A stretch of DNA of 64,000 nucleotides from JBBBNV01 sp037137075 (lineage in GTDB: Bacteria; Bacillota; Bacilli; Paenibacillales; NBRC-103111): assembly GCF_037137075.1 (NCBI RefSeq), contig NZ_JBBBNV010000002.1:62001-126000 (forward strand), in the 5' to 3' direction. This document shows, one piece after another, positions 51,773 to 60,191 of this stretch. The position numbers and the translations under genes were made by a program. The notes beneath the pieces were generated by a model, which worked only from the letters and a program-made list of their open reading frames with translations, had not been told where the DNA came from and ran no database searches. The number at the start of each line of letters is the position of its first letter. Within the stretch, counting starts at the first letter, position 1.

Positions 51773-52519
51773 GTGAGAACGATTCAAAGGCGGGTGCTTG
51801 GGATCATGCTGCTTTTATCCTTGGTTTTACTTGGGGCTTGCGCGCCCCAAAATCGACGAGCGGCTGAACGAATCGAGGCTTATCTGCAAAGCAAGTACGG
51901 GGAACCGTTTATTGTGGAGGCCATAGGCGGCGGGTTCGGCTCCATGACGACGAATACGCTGAAGGCGGAGGTCCACCTCAAGGCTTCGCCGGATAAGCGG
52001 TTTAAAGCCGAGATCACGAAGGATTTCGAGATTGTGTGGGACAGCTATATGAACGTAATCATGGCGGAGAAGCTGGATCGGACCGTTACGGAAATGGCAG
52101 AACCGCTGTTTGGGCAAAAGGTTTGGGTGAAGTCCTTTTTTGACTCCGGGGCTTTGTCCTACCCTGCAATGGAATTAAACGATATGAATATCAGCCTCCG
52201 TGACTACCGGTATTACTCTGCTGTTATGAAGATTTTTGTTCAAAGCGATCCGCCGTTCGATGCGGATGTGCAGGCCCGCCGGCTGGATGCGTTAGTCAAA
52301 GGGCTTGTGGAGCAGGGCATGAAAAGAGCGCTCATCTCCACCCTGTTTATTTACCCGGAGCAATTTGACCGTCTCCAAACGACGCTAGCCGAGGAGGAAA
52401 ATATTTATACCTATTTCAAAAATCAAAATCGGAGTCTTAACATTGTGACTACCGAAATTAAAAACTTCAACCAGGTGGATGATGTGGAACAAATCAAAGC
52501 CCGGTTTTATTTCAAATAG
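51773..52519 (+). CDS. Lipoprotein of unknown function in the type VII locus
   Basis: A 248-residue lipoprotein: MRTIQRRVLGIMLLLSLVL leads into the lipobox LGAC with the acylated cysteine near residue 23. The mature part is alpha/beta and shows no known domain (RIEAYLQSKYGEPFIVEAIGG). GTG 51773 has GGAG nine bases upstream; a second GTG seven codons later is possible. Stop and next start are close, so it is co-transcribed with the lipase-like gene. It could be the surface component or immunity factor for that protein. Confidence 0.75.
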   Translation: MRTIQRRVLGIMLLLSLVLLGACAPQNRRAAERIEAYLQSKYGEPFIVEAIGGGFGSMTTNTLKAEVHLKASPDKRFKAEITKDFEIVWDSYMNVIMAEKLDRTVTEMAEPLFGQKVWVKSFFDSGALSYPAMELNDMNISLRDYRYYSAVMKIFVQSDPPFDADVQARRLDALVKGLVEQGMKRALISTLFIYPEQFDRLQTTLAEEENIYTYFKNQNRSLNIVTTEIKNFNQVDDVEQIKARFYFK

Positions 52520-52543
52520 ATGCGGGGGAGGGCCGGAACAAGG

Positions 52544-54136
52544 GTGAGCGCTGCTATTTCCATCTCGGAGCTTCAGCAAAAAATGCTATCGCAGCTCGTT
52601 TATTTGGATATTCCGGTGGATTCGGAATTGTATGAAAGCTATACGATTTACGGAGAAATTACAATTGGGAGACTGATTGGCTATTACCAAAGCGGAGAAG
52701 GCCAGGAGAAGCTTCGCCAGCGGTTTAAGAGCCCTGAAGAACTGCTGGAATGGAACAGCTTTATTCAAGGGGAAACCGTGGCCCGGCATCAGGACTGGAA
52801 AATTACGAATATCGTTTCGCATAATGAAAAAACGGAATCGGGCTTCGTTGCGTATACCTTTGTGCCTGAAGCTGGCCAAGCGGCGGTGGCCTTCCGGGGC
52901 AGTGAGCCGATGGAGGAACTGCTGTACCGCAACGATTGGCTGAATAACGCGACCTCCATGTATGCCGAGCTGACAGTGCAGCAGCAGGAGGCGAAGCAGT
53001 ATATGGAGCGTTATATGAAGCCATATGACCCTATTACTGTAACGGGCCATTCCTTGGGCGGGAATCTGGCATTATCCGTTACGGTAACCGCCGACGAAGC
53101 GGTCCGTGCCAAAATTGCAGAAACCATAACCTTCAATGCCCCCGGCTTCAACCGGACGTTCATCGATCGCCACCAGGCAGTTATTTCCGCCATGGCGCCC
53201 AGGATGAAGGAGCTGCAAAATAAATACGATCTCGTATCCTCCATCCTAACCGGCCTGTCTCCGCCTGTTGTCATCGCTACTCAAAGCGGCAGTCAAACGA
53301 CATTCGACATCGGAGCCAACCATGCGCTTTCCAATTTCAAGCTGGACGAATATGGCGGGCTGGCGAGAGAATCGTTACAGCAGAAGGCGGATGGCGGGCA
53401 GTTGATTACGGCTTTGACGCAGGCCCTGGAACAGGTGCCAAGCCCGCTTTTGCAAGGGACGGTGACGACACTGTTTGCCCTGATAGATGAACGGATCGAG
53501 CCGGTCGACATTCTGGCTGCGGGTGCGGTCGGGCTGCTTGCCCCTTCGCTGCCGGTTGTTATGACGACGGCTCCCCTGGCCGGATTTGCTGCGGCAGGCT
53601 GGGTGCTGTACCGTATCGATACCATTGCTCCGGCATTTCGGGAGGCGGCGGGGAGGATATCGAAGGCGCCGAATGTATTGTCAAATATATATCAGGAGAT
53701 GGTCACGTATACCCAGGGCTTATTCCAGCAGCTTGAGAAACGGGGACTGGCACAGCTGGACGGGTTTCATGCTTTTCAGGAGCGGGTTTACGAGGAAGCT
53801 CATCGGCTGTTCAGCCGGGTTTCCACTTCGTTCAGAAATCGCGCTGCTTCCGGAGCACAATCGGTTCAAGCAGGACCAATTCAAGCTTCTGTGCCTGTCA
53901 TCCGAAGCGTCGCTTCACGGTTATCTGTTTTGCAAGGGAAGCTGGCCGTCGTGCAGCAGCGGATGGACACCCTGTCAAATCTTGTGGACCTGGAGGACAA
54001 GCTGACCGTCAGACTGCTGGGCAGCAAGATCGGCAGCGGGCAGGAGCTGCGGAAATGTAAGGCTTACCTTCAGCTTGCTGCCGATGACTTGGAGCAGTGT
54101 GAACGAAGCATAATGGAACATGCGTTGTCCATATAG
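52544..54136 (+). CDS. Lipase-like alpha/beta hydrolase (Mbeg1/DUF2974 type), probable type VII substrate
   Basis: A 530-residue protein with a serine-hydrolase domain in its first 280 residues: AVAFRGSEPMEEL, then the nucleophile elbow ITVTGHSLGGNLAL and FNAPGFNRTFID. This is the pattern of DUF2974/Mbeg1-like lipases. A hydrophobic pair of helices (about 325-365) and a long helical C-terminus follow. GTG 52544 is preferred (GGGGGAGGG 11 bases upstream) to the ATG at 52520. Position at the end of a WXG100 cluster suggests an exported or membrane-targeted effector. There is no N-terminal signal peptide or LXG domain; the substrate is unknown. Confidence 0.8.
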   Translation: MSAAISISELQQKMLSQLVYLDIPVDSELYESYTIYGEITIGRLIGYYQSGEGQEKLRQRFKSPEELLEWNSFIQGETVARHQDWKITNIVSHNEKTESGFVAYTFVPEAGQAAVAFRGSEPMEELLYRNDWLNNATSMYAELTVQQQEAKQYMERYMKPYDPITVTGHSLGGNLALSVTVTADEAVRAKIAETITFNAPGFNRTFIDRHQAVISAMAPRMKELQNKYDLVSSILTGLSPPVVIATQSGSQTTFDIGANHALSNFKLDEYGGLARESLQQKADGGQLITALTQALEQVPSPLLQGTVTTLFALIDERIEPVDILAAGAVGLLAPSLPVVMTTAPLAGFAAAGWVLYRIDTIAPAFREAAGRISKAPNVLSNIYQEMVTYTQGLFQQLEKRGLAQLDGFHAFQERVYEEAHRLFSRVSTSFRNRAASGAQSVQAGPIQASVPVIRSVASRLSVLQGKLAVVQQRMDTLSNLVDLEDKLTVRLLGSKIGSGQELRKCKAYLQLAADDLEQCERSIMEHALSI

Positions 54137-54283
54137 CTGGACCGGTTCCCATTCATTGCTATTCATTGCTGCGGCCCATGATTGTGGATTACATGCGTGA
54201 TAACCATCGCAGCTAAGGATTGGGTTCCTTGACATTGCATCCCGCTCTCTCGCAGCTCATAAATGGATTGGATTCAAATGGAA

Positions 54284-55156
54284 TTAAAGCATGCTTTGAA
54301 ACCGTCTGCGGTATGCCCGCGGCGACAACCCTTCGATTTTGGTGAAGCAGGAGCTGAAATAGGAGGTGAGATGGAACCCGACGTTCTCCCCGATAAGGGC
54401 GATCGGCAAATCGGTTTGCAGCAGCAGAAGCTTGGCTTGCTCGATTCGGTACCGCATCAGGTATTCGACCGGAGAGCAGCCAAGCTCTTTTTGCATGCAG
54501 CGGGCAATATAGACCGGGTGGAAATTCAGCGCTTCTCCGAGTGTTTTGACCGTGATGTCCTCTTTATAATGCATGCGCAGGTAAGCTGCAGCTTGATCCG
54601 CGACATTGACTGCCGGCAGCACGGTATGCAAATCGAGCGAGGCATTGAGCAGCTCCAAAATTTGTTGAAAAATAAGCTGGTGCTTCCAGCGCGCCCAGTT
54701 ATTATGGGCGTTCTGCTCCAAAGCAACCAGTTGGTTCAGCTTTTCGTAAACGAGCGCCGGCTGGGACAACTGAATGAATTGCGGCAGCAAAATGGTGAAT
54801 GTTTGCACCGTGAAGGCATTGATGCCGTTCGGATCGGTCTGCGGCACAGCTGCTGCGTTCTGGGTCGTTCCCCATTTTCCTCCGGTTTGAAAATGCAGCC
54901 AGAAGCAGCCCGTCTCCGTACGACAGCTCTCATAGCTATAGTGATGCTGGTCCGGCCGCAGGATGAGCGCCTGACCGGCCGCCACCTCATACTTGCGGTC
55001 GTCCTCCATCATGTACAGACATCCGCTTGTGACAACCAGCAGGTCGAACACGCCGATATTGCGGCGGTTGAGGTGCTTTTGACCGGGCTGCATAAAGAAG
55101 AAGCCGCATGTAATGTAATGAGGCAGCGGTGGAGCGGTAAACTGTAGAATGGACAT
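54284..55156 (-). CDS. AraC-family transcriptional regulator
   Basis: A 290-residue regulator: an N-terminal cupin ligand domain (GVFDLLVVTSGCLYMMEDDRKYEVAAGQALILRPDQHH) and two C-terminal helix-turn-helix motifs (DITVKTLGEALNFHPVYIARCMQKELGCSPVEYLMRYRIEQAK, shown as family evidence in part, and IALIGENVGF). ATG 55156 has GAGG 8 bases before it; the in-frame GTG three codons earlier overlaps that site. It is divergent from the MATE exporter gene and shares about 150 bases with it. The ligand may be a sugar, but the sequence does not say. Confidence 0.88.
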   Translation of the reverse strand: MSILQFTAPPLPHYITCGFFFMQPGQKHLNRRNIGVFDLLVVTSGCLYMMEDDRKYEVAAGQALILRPDQHHYSYESCRTETGCFWLHFQTGGKWGTTQNAAAVPQTDPNGINAFTVQTFTILLPQFIQLSQPALVYEKLNQLVALEQNAHNNWARWKHQLIFQQILELLNASLDLHTVLPAVNVADQAAAYLRMHYKEDITVKTLGEALNFHPVYIARCMQKELGCSPVEYLMRYRIEQAKLLLLQTDLPIALIGENVGFHLTSYFSSCFTKIEGLSPRAYRRRFQSML

Positions 55157-55235
55157 GATGGCCACCTCTATTGTACAGGTTTCAAAAATGAAAGTTTTAG
55201 TTCGAATACTGACACATTCGTTTTCCTATATCCGT

Positions 55236-55263
55236 TATAATTCATCTTGACCAGTTCGGTCAA
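55236..55263 (+). promoter_or_regulatory. MATE promoter -10 with an overlapping palindromic operator
   Basis: TATAAT at 55236-55241 is followed by the perfect inverted repeat TTGACC-N5-GGTCAA at 55247-55263, right where transcription would begin. Such 17-bp palindromes are typical of TetR- or MarR-type repressors; no such regulator is in the window, and AraC proteins do not normally bind palindromes. Confidence 0.5.
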
Positions 55264-55313
55264 CGTGAATGCACGATAGAGAGAATGAACATCAGGAGAG
55301 CCGAGGGAAACAC

Positions 55314-56684
55314 ATGGTACAACGACAACAAAACATGTCGCTTTGGATGCTGGCATGGCCGGTTTTTTTGGAAATGCTGCTGCAATTTATGCTGGGTACT
55401 GCCGACACCTTAATGGTCAGTCACATCTCTGACGATGCTGTGGCGGTTATTGGCATTTCCACGCAATTGTTTAATGCAGTCAATATTTTTTTCACAGCCG
55501 TAGCAAGCGGAGCGGGGATTTTGGTGGCTCAGAAGCTTGGCGCGGGCAAAGAAGAGGACGCTCGGACAGTCGGTATTCTGGGCTTGAATGTATGTATCGG
55601 AATCGGTTTGCTGCTAAGCGTGCTTCTGTATGCTGGAGCGGGGCCCATTGCGTCGTGGCTTCAGCTGCCGGCGGAGCTTCAGCCGTTAGGCCAGTCGTAC
55701 ATTTCTATCGTCGGGGGCGGGATGGTGTTCCTCGCCATTATGACGGCGCTTAGCTCGGTGATCCGCAATACGGGGAATACACGAGCGCCGATGTATATCG
55801 GGATCGGGATGAACTTGATTCACGTGGCGATGAACTATGTTGTCATTTATGGCGCATTCGGTTTTCCAGTGCTTGGCCTGGAGGGGGTTGCCTTCTCCAC
55901 GACGATTAGCCGTATAGCTGCCTGTGTTGTGATGCTGGCGATTTTCCGAAGCTCGTTTTCTAGAAAAATGGAATGGAAGGAGTTCCGCTTGTTTGAGCGG
56001 CCCTTGTTCAAAGAGACGCTAAAGCTGAGCTGGCCGCTCGGGGTGAACATGTCGACCTGGTGCTTCACACAGCTGATTATTTTTGCTTTTGTCGCCATGA
56101 TTGGCGCCAAAGAGCTGAGCACCCGGACGTATATGAATACGATGGAATCATTCTGCTTTATGATCGGATTTTCGGTAGCCCTTGCCGGGCAAATCCGGAT
56201 TGCCCATTTGTATGGATCAGGTGAAGGCCGCGTCGCTTACCGCAATGCTTTTCAGGTGCTGTGGGTCGGGATGGTTCTCGTGCTGGCCAATGCCCTGCTG
56301 CTCTGTATTTTCGGACGGGAAACGATTGAGCTGTTCACGGCTGATCCGGAGATTGTGGCCATGGGGGTTTCTCTGCTGGCGCTGAATCTGCTGCTGCAGC
56401 CGGCCAAGATGCTCAACATGGCTATCGGCAATGCCCTGACTGCGGTGGGGGAGACGAGATACATTATGATGACCGGTATGCCGTCGATGTGGATCATTGC
56501 GGTGGGCATGTCATATTTCCTGGCTATCGGTTTAGGCTGGGGCTTGTCTGGAATCTATGTGGCGATGATTACGGATGAAGCGATACGGGGGCTGGCCGTG
56601 CTTATCCGCTGGCGGCAAAAAAAGTTTCTGGCCTCGCCGCAGCCGGAGCTGAAGCCGAATCAGGCCGCGCCAAGCGCCGGCTGA
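55314..56684 (+). CDS. MATE-family multidrug/Na+ efflux protein
   Basis: A 456-residue integral membrane protein with twelve hydrophobic helices and the MATE internal repeat. MLAWPVFLEMLLQFMLGTADTLMVSHI opens it; LISIVGGGMVFLAIMTALSSVIRNTGNTRAPMYIGI-type and TYMNTMESFCFMIGFSVALAGQIRIAHLYGSG segments correspond to the two halves. ATG 55314 is chosen over one 15 codons upstream because GAGGG lies before it and the protein then matches the normal length. The substrate cannot be told. It is divergent from the AraC gene. Confidence 0.9.
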   Translation: MVQRQQNMSLWMLAWPVFLEMLLQFMLGTADTLMVSHISDDAVAVIGISTQLFNAVNIFFTAVASGAGILVAQKLGAGKEEDARTVGILGLNVCIGIGLLLSVLLYAGAGPIASWLQLPAELQPLGQSYISIVGGGMVFLAIMTALSSVIRNTGNTRAPMYIGIGMNLIHVAMNYVVIYGAFGFPVLGLEGVAFSTTISRIAACVVMLAIFRSSFSRKMEWKEFRLFERPLFKETLKLSWPLGVNMSTWCFTQLIIFAFVAMIGAKELSTRTYMNTMESFCFMIGFSVALAGQIRIAHLYGSGEGRVAYRNAFQVLWVGMVLVLANALLLCIFGRETIELFTADPEIVAMGVSLLALNLLLQPAKMLNMAIGNALTAVGETRYIMMTGMPSMWIIAVGMSYFLAIGLGWGLSGIYVAMITDEAIRGLAVLIRWRQKKFLASPQPELKPNQAAPSAG

Positions 56685-56695
56685 CCAAGGTATCG

Positions 56696-56730
56696 GAACA
56701 AGTCTGCTCTAGACAGGGCGGGCTTGTTTG
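56696..56730 (+). terminator. Possible terminator after the MATE gene
   Basis: AACAAGTCTGCTC pairs imperfectly with GGGCGGGCTTGTT, followed by T and GATC. The stem needs several G-U pairs, so strength is doubtful. Confidence 0.35.
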
Positions 56731-56947
56731 ATCGTGTAGCGGGTTAAATACGTTGGCGGTATCCGGCCGGGAGTAGAGTTTTCCGGTGCCGTCTGTAGGA
56801 TGAGCGGACTTACCTTCGATGATACAGTTGACGGGTACTATGGACATGACGAAGTTGGCGTTTTTTTCCTCCGGAAGACATGCTAGAATAATAGAATCCA
56901 GACGGTACTCTCACCGCAGGAATTTTTGCAATCAAGGGGGAAGCATC

Positions 56948-57487
56948 ATGACAGTAAAGCTTGGACAACCGGCACCGGATTTTACAATGCCTTCCATCAG
57001 ACAAGGGGAGGGGATTCCGCGTGTGCTGAAGCTGGAGGATTACCGCGGGAAATGGCTCATTTTGTTTTTTTACCCGTTTGACTTTTCCAGTGTGTGCCCG
57101 ACGGAGATTCTAAGCATGCATCACCGGCTGGACGAATTCCATAAGCTGAACACCGAGGTGATTGGCGTCAGCACGGATAGCATCTACAGTCATAAGGCAT
57201 GGGTGCGCGCACCAAGAGATGCGAACGGAATCGGCGAGCTCAGCTTTCCGCTGGCATCGGATTACAGCAAGGAGACAGCCGCCGCATATGGCGTGCTGGA
57301 TGAGAAGACCTCGGCGGCGCAGCGGGGGCTGTTTATTATTGATCCCGAAGGGATTGTCCAGTATATCGTCATTACGAACATGAATGTCGGCCGAAGCACG
57401 GATGAAACGCTGCGGGTGCTCGAAGCGCTGCAATCCGGCGGCTTGTGTCCGATGGACTGGAAGCCTGGTCAAGCAACCTTGAAATAA
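56948..57487 (+). CDS. 2-Cys peroxiredoxin (AhpC/TSA family)
   Basis: A 179-residue thiol peroxidase. FFYPFDFSSVCPTEIL places the peroxidatic cysteine at C50, and GGLCPMDWKPGQ gives a probable resolving cysteine at C167. GVSTDSIYSHKAW is the usual conserved strand-helix. AAGGGGGA precedes ATG 56948; longer frames upstream lack a ribosome-binding site. It likely reduces peroxides with a thioredoxin-type reductant. It is an orphan, with no ahpF nearby. Confidence 0.92.
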   Translation: MTVKLGQPAPDFTMPSIRQGEGIPRVLKLEDYRGKWLILFFYPFDFSSVCPTEILSMHHRLDEFHKLNTEVIGVSTDSIYSHKAWVRAPRDANGIGELSFPLASDYSKETAAAYGVLDEKTSAAQRGLFIIDPEGIVQYIVITNMNVGRSTDETLRVLEALQSGGLCPMDWKPGQATLK

Positions 57488-57519
57488 GAAGCTAAAGGAC
57501 GTAGACCATTTGCAAAATA

Positions 57520-57576
57520 GAAAAAGGCTATTCGCCTATTAATCGTCATAAGACGACGGGCGGATAGCCTTTTTCT
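57520..57576. terminator. Terminator between the peroxiredoxin and chemoreceptor genes
   Basis: AAAAAGGCTAT.CGCC pairs with GGCG.ATAGCCTTTTT over a 22-base loop. T runs on both strands make it able to stop the peroxiredoxin transcript and, at a distance, the convergent chemoreceptor transcript. Confidence 0.8.
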
Positions 57577-57738
57577 GTGAAAGAGCTGCTTTCATACCGG
57601 GGATGCGATAGAACGTCATGACGGTTTTTCGGTGTTCGCTGAAGGAGCAGCTGCAACTTTTTCCGGCCGGAGGAGCTGCTAAACTGCCACGGTCAAGCAC
57701 ACCCCTTGCCGCTTACGCGGAACGGCTTTTAAACCTTC

Positions 57739-59925
57739 TTATACGGGCTGCAGTTCTTTCTCTTTTTCTTTTTCTTTCTCTATTTTTTTCTCGTTTTCTT
57801 TCTCACTCGCTTTACCTTGTTCTTTCTCCGCATTTTCTTGTTTTTCCGGTTCGGTTTTGTCCGTTTTGGCAGGAGCGGCCTCCGGCGTATCTACACTATC
57901 AACCGGCTTACGTGTTTCATCCTGTATGAATGCTGCCTCACTCGTCTCTTGTCCGGCCTGGCTCAAGGGAGCCGGTGCCAAGCTGCCGCTAGCGCTTGCA
58001 GACGCCGATTCTGCGGATTTTTCCGCTTGCGGTCGCGGCTGGGTCCCGCTGCTTTCCGGAGAAGCTGTCTCGGGCGAAAGAGTCGAAGCCTCTACAGTCT
58101 CTGCTGGGAGTGAAGGCGCTGCGAATTGCTTAAGATCCTCTATATCGGAAGCAGCCTGAATATCGGCTTGATATGCGGGGTGCTCCGCGTTCTCCGTTTC
58201 CTCCAGCTTGAACTTCTCAATTTCCCCGTACAGCCGCATCGTCAAGAACAAGGCCTCATCGGCCTGCCCGGCCAGCGTCCGAATCGCTTGATCCTGCGTA
58301 ATGGAGGTGGAGTTCACTTCCTCCACACCGGCAGCCGTCTGCTGCGAAATCGCCGTAACGAGCTGTATTTGGTTAGCCACTTGAGTGGTTTTGGTGTTGG
58401 CCAGCTGCATTTTGGAGAAAATCGCGTCAATCTGCCCGTTAATGCCCAGCATCGAGGCTTCGATTTGCAGGAACGCTTGACCGGTCTCATTCACTTTTGC
58501 CGTCTGCTGCTGCAGGCTGCTCCGTGCTTGTCCCAGCTGCAGCTGCACTTCCTTCATCTGCTCCTGCAGCGTATGGGTCATTCCCGATACAAGCTTTGAG
58601 GCTTCTCCGGTTTTCGTAGACAACTGGCGGACCTCATCTGCGATAACGGCAAAGCCTTTTCCCTGCGCGCCTGCCCGGGCCGCTTCAATGGTGGCGTTCA
58701 GCGCCAGCACGTTTGTTTGGCTCGCGATTTGGGTAATGGTGCCGGCGATTTTGCCGATTTGCGACGAGCTGGCGGACAAATTATCGATTGCGGCTACAAC
58801 CTGGTTCATCATGCTGCCGGAGTGTTCGGCTGCTTGCTCTAAAGCCGTCACAGCGCCAGCGCCGTGCTGTGTATGCTTAATAGCGCCGCGGCTCATTTCC
58901 CGCATCGATTGCGTATAGCCGGCAATATCGCGTATTTCTTCTTCAAGCTCGCCGATGAGCAGGGTAATCTGCTCGGAATACGCCGCTTGCTCTTCGGCGC
59001 CGAATGCGATTTCGTCCATGGCTTTCAAAATATCGCTGTTTGCAGCGACCGTGCCGCCGGCAAACTGCTGGAAGGCTCTGGATTGCACAGACAACGCCCC
59101 GGCTACCTGCTTCGTGTTGGCGAGCACCTCCGTCACCCGTTCAATCATATGGTCGAAATGCTGGCTCAGCATCCCCAGCTCGTCCTTGCTGTCGGAATTG
59201 ATTTTGTGCCGCAAATCGCCCTCGGCGATATGTCCGACCGATGCTTGCAGCCTGCGGATGGAGCCGCTAAGCGACTGGACGATGACGATAGAGGTAGCTG
59301 CCGCTAAAATAACCATCACGAGACTGGATATCAGAAGCAGCACCTGTGAGAGCGAAATGGATTGCTTGGACTCGGCGATGGCGGCGCCGGCTTCCTGCTC
59401 GAACACCTTGTTGAAGTTGTTGATGAGAGCATTCAGCATATCCTTCATGCCTTGTGTTTCCGAATACAGAAACTTCATATTTAATTGAATGTCTTTTTCG
59501 GTCAGGCTTCCGTTCTGGCTGTTTTTAATAACATCGACCGCCATATCAAAAGCATGGATGTATTCATTGCCGGTAGAGATGAGCTGGCTGCGCCATTTTT
59601 GCTGCTCGGGTGTCGACGCCGTGTCTCCAATCCGGTTCATCAGGTCGTAGTAGCGCGTGCGCTGCTCATTGTACTTATTAATGTAGTCATCTGTCTGCAT
59701 CACCATCAGGCCGGTAGAGATGGAGTTCAGATCCGTCACAACGAGCTTTAATTCCAGCGCGGCCTGCTTCAAGTCGGTTTTTTCCAGCTGCTGTTCATTC
59801 TGTGCTCCGATGTCCTTGAGCTGCAGCCAGTGGTAGGTTCCTGCTGCTATAAAAAAGAAAATAAGCCCCCCGAAGCCAAGATACAGCTTGAGCCGAAGCG
59901 AAATCCGCTTCCATATGCTTTTCAT
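57739..59925 (-). CDS. Methyl-accepting chemotaxis protein with a long charged C-terminal tail
   Basis: A 728-residue transducer. TM1 (about 10-32), a periplasmic-type four-helix sensor domain, TM2 (about 190-212), HAMP, then the signalling hairpin with its tip NATIEAARAGAQGKGFAVIADEVRQLS. The tail (about 577-728) is unusual: Ala/Ser/Pro-rich, then a Glu/Lys-rich run ending KEKELQPV. No CheR-docking pentapeptide of the enteric type is seen. ATG 59925 has GGAGG 10 bases upstream and gives the basic MKSIWKRISLRLKLYLGF start. On its own strand TTTACA-N5-TTAATA lies about 90 bases before it, so PhoP control is possible. It is divergent from pstS. Confidence 0.88.
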   Translation of the reverse strand: MKSIWKRISLRLKLYLGFGGLIFFFIAAGTYHWLQLKDIGAQNEQQLEKTDLKQAALELKLVVTDLNSISTGLMVMQTDDYINKYNEQRTRYYDLMNRIGDTASTPEQQKWRSQLISTGNEYIHAFDMAVDVIKNSQNGSLTEKDIQLNMKFLYSETQGMKDMLNALINNFNKVFEQEAGAAIAESKQSISLSQVLLLISSLVMVILAAATSIVIVQSLSGSIRRLQASVGHIAEGDLRHKINSDSKDELGMLSQHFDHMIERVTEVLANTKQVAGALSVQSRAFQQFAGGTVAANSDILKAMDEIAFGAEEQAAYSEQITLLIGELEEEIRDIAGYTQSMREMSRGAIKHTQHGAGAVTALEQAAEHSGSMMNQVVAAIDNLSASSSQIGKIAGTITQIASQTNVLALNATIEAARAGAQGKGFAVIADEVRQLSTKTGEASKLVSGMTHTLQEQMKEVQLQLGQARSSLQQQTAKVNETGQAFLQIEASMLGINGQIDAIFSKMQLANTKTTQVANQIQLVTAISQQTAAGVEEVNSTSITQDQAIRTLAGQADEALFLTMRLYGEIEKFKLEETENAEHPAYQADIQAASDIEDLKQFAAPSLPAETVEASTLSPETASPESSGTQPRPQAEKSAESASASASGSLAPAPLSQAGQETSEAAFIQDETRKPVDSVDTPEAAPAKTDKTEPEKQENAEKEQGKASEKENEKKIEKEKEKEKELQPV

Positions 59926-60014
59926 CTTCTTGACGCCTCCTTTATTGTTTGCCAATGAATTCCTTATTCCTTTCCTCATCATAGAGGCAAATTATTAACG
60001 GACACGCCGGGTTT

Positions 60015-60031
60015 TATTAATGAATTGTAAA
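60015..60031 (-). promoter_or_regulatory. Candidate Pho box upstream of the chemoreceptor gene
   Basis: Minus strand TTTACA-N5-TTAATA, with the array pointing toward the chemoreceptor ATG. Only two hexamers are clear. It is distinct from the four-hexamer array serving pstS about 60 bases away. Confidence 0.5.
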
Positions 60032-60090
60032 GTTTCGTCAAGCCGGGCCAGCTATGGCCTGTTTTTGCGGATTGCAGCACCGCCCAAACT

Positions 60091-60144
60091 TTTACTTGCA
60101 GTTTACAAAAGTAAAGATAGCATTTAACAATGCGTTGCTATGAT
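60091..60144 (+). promoter_or_regulatory. Pho box and -10 of the pstS promoter
   Basis: TTTACT, TTTACA, AAAGAT, TTAACA at a strict 11-base period (60091-60129), the third degenerate, then TATGAT at 60139-60144. This is the strongest PhoP array in the window. Confidence 0.85.
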
Positions 60145-60191
60145 GAGTAAGAAATCAAACAAAGCAAACAAAAAGGGAGGACATACTGGAT

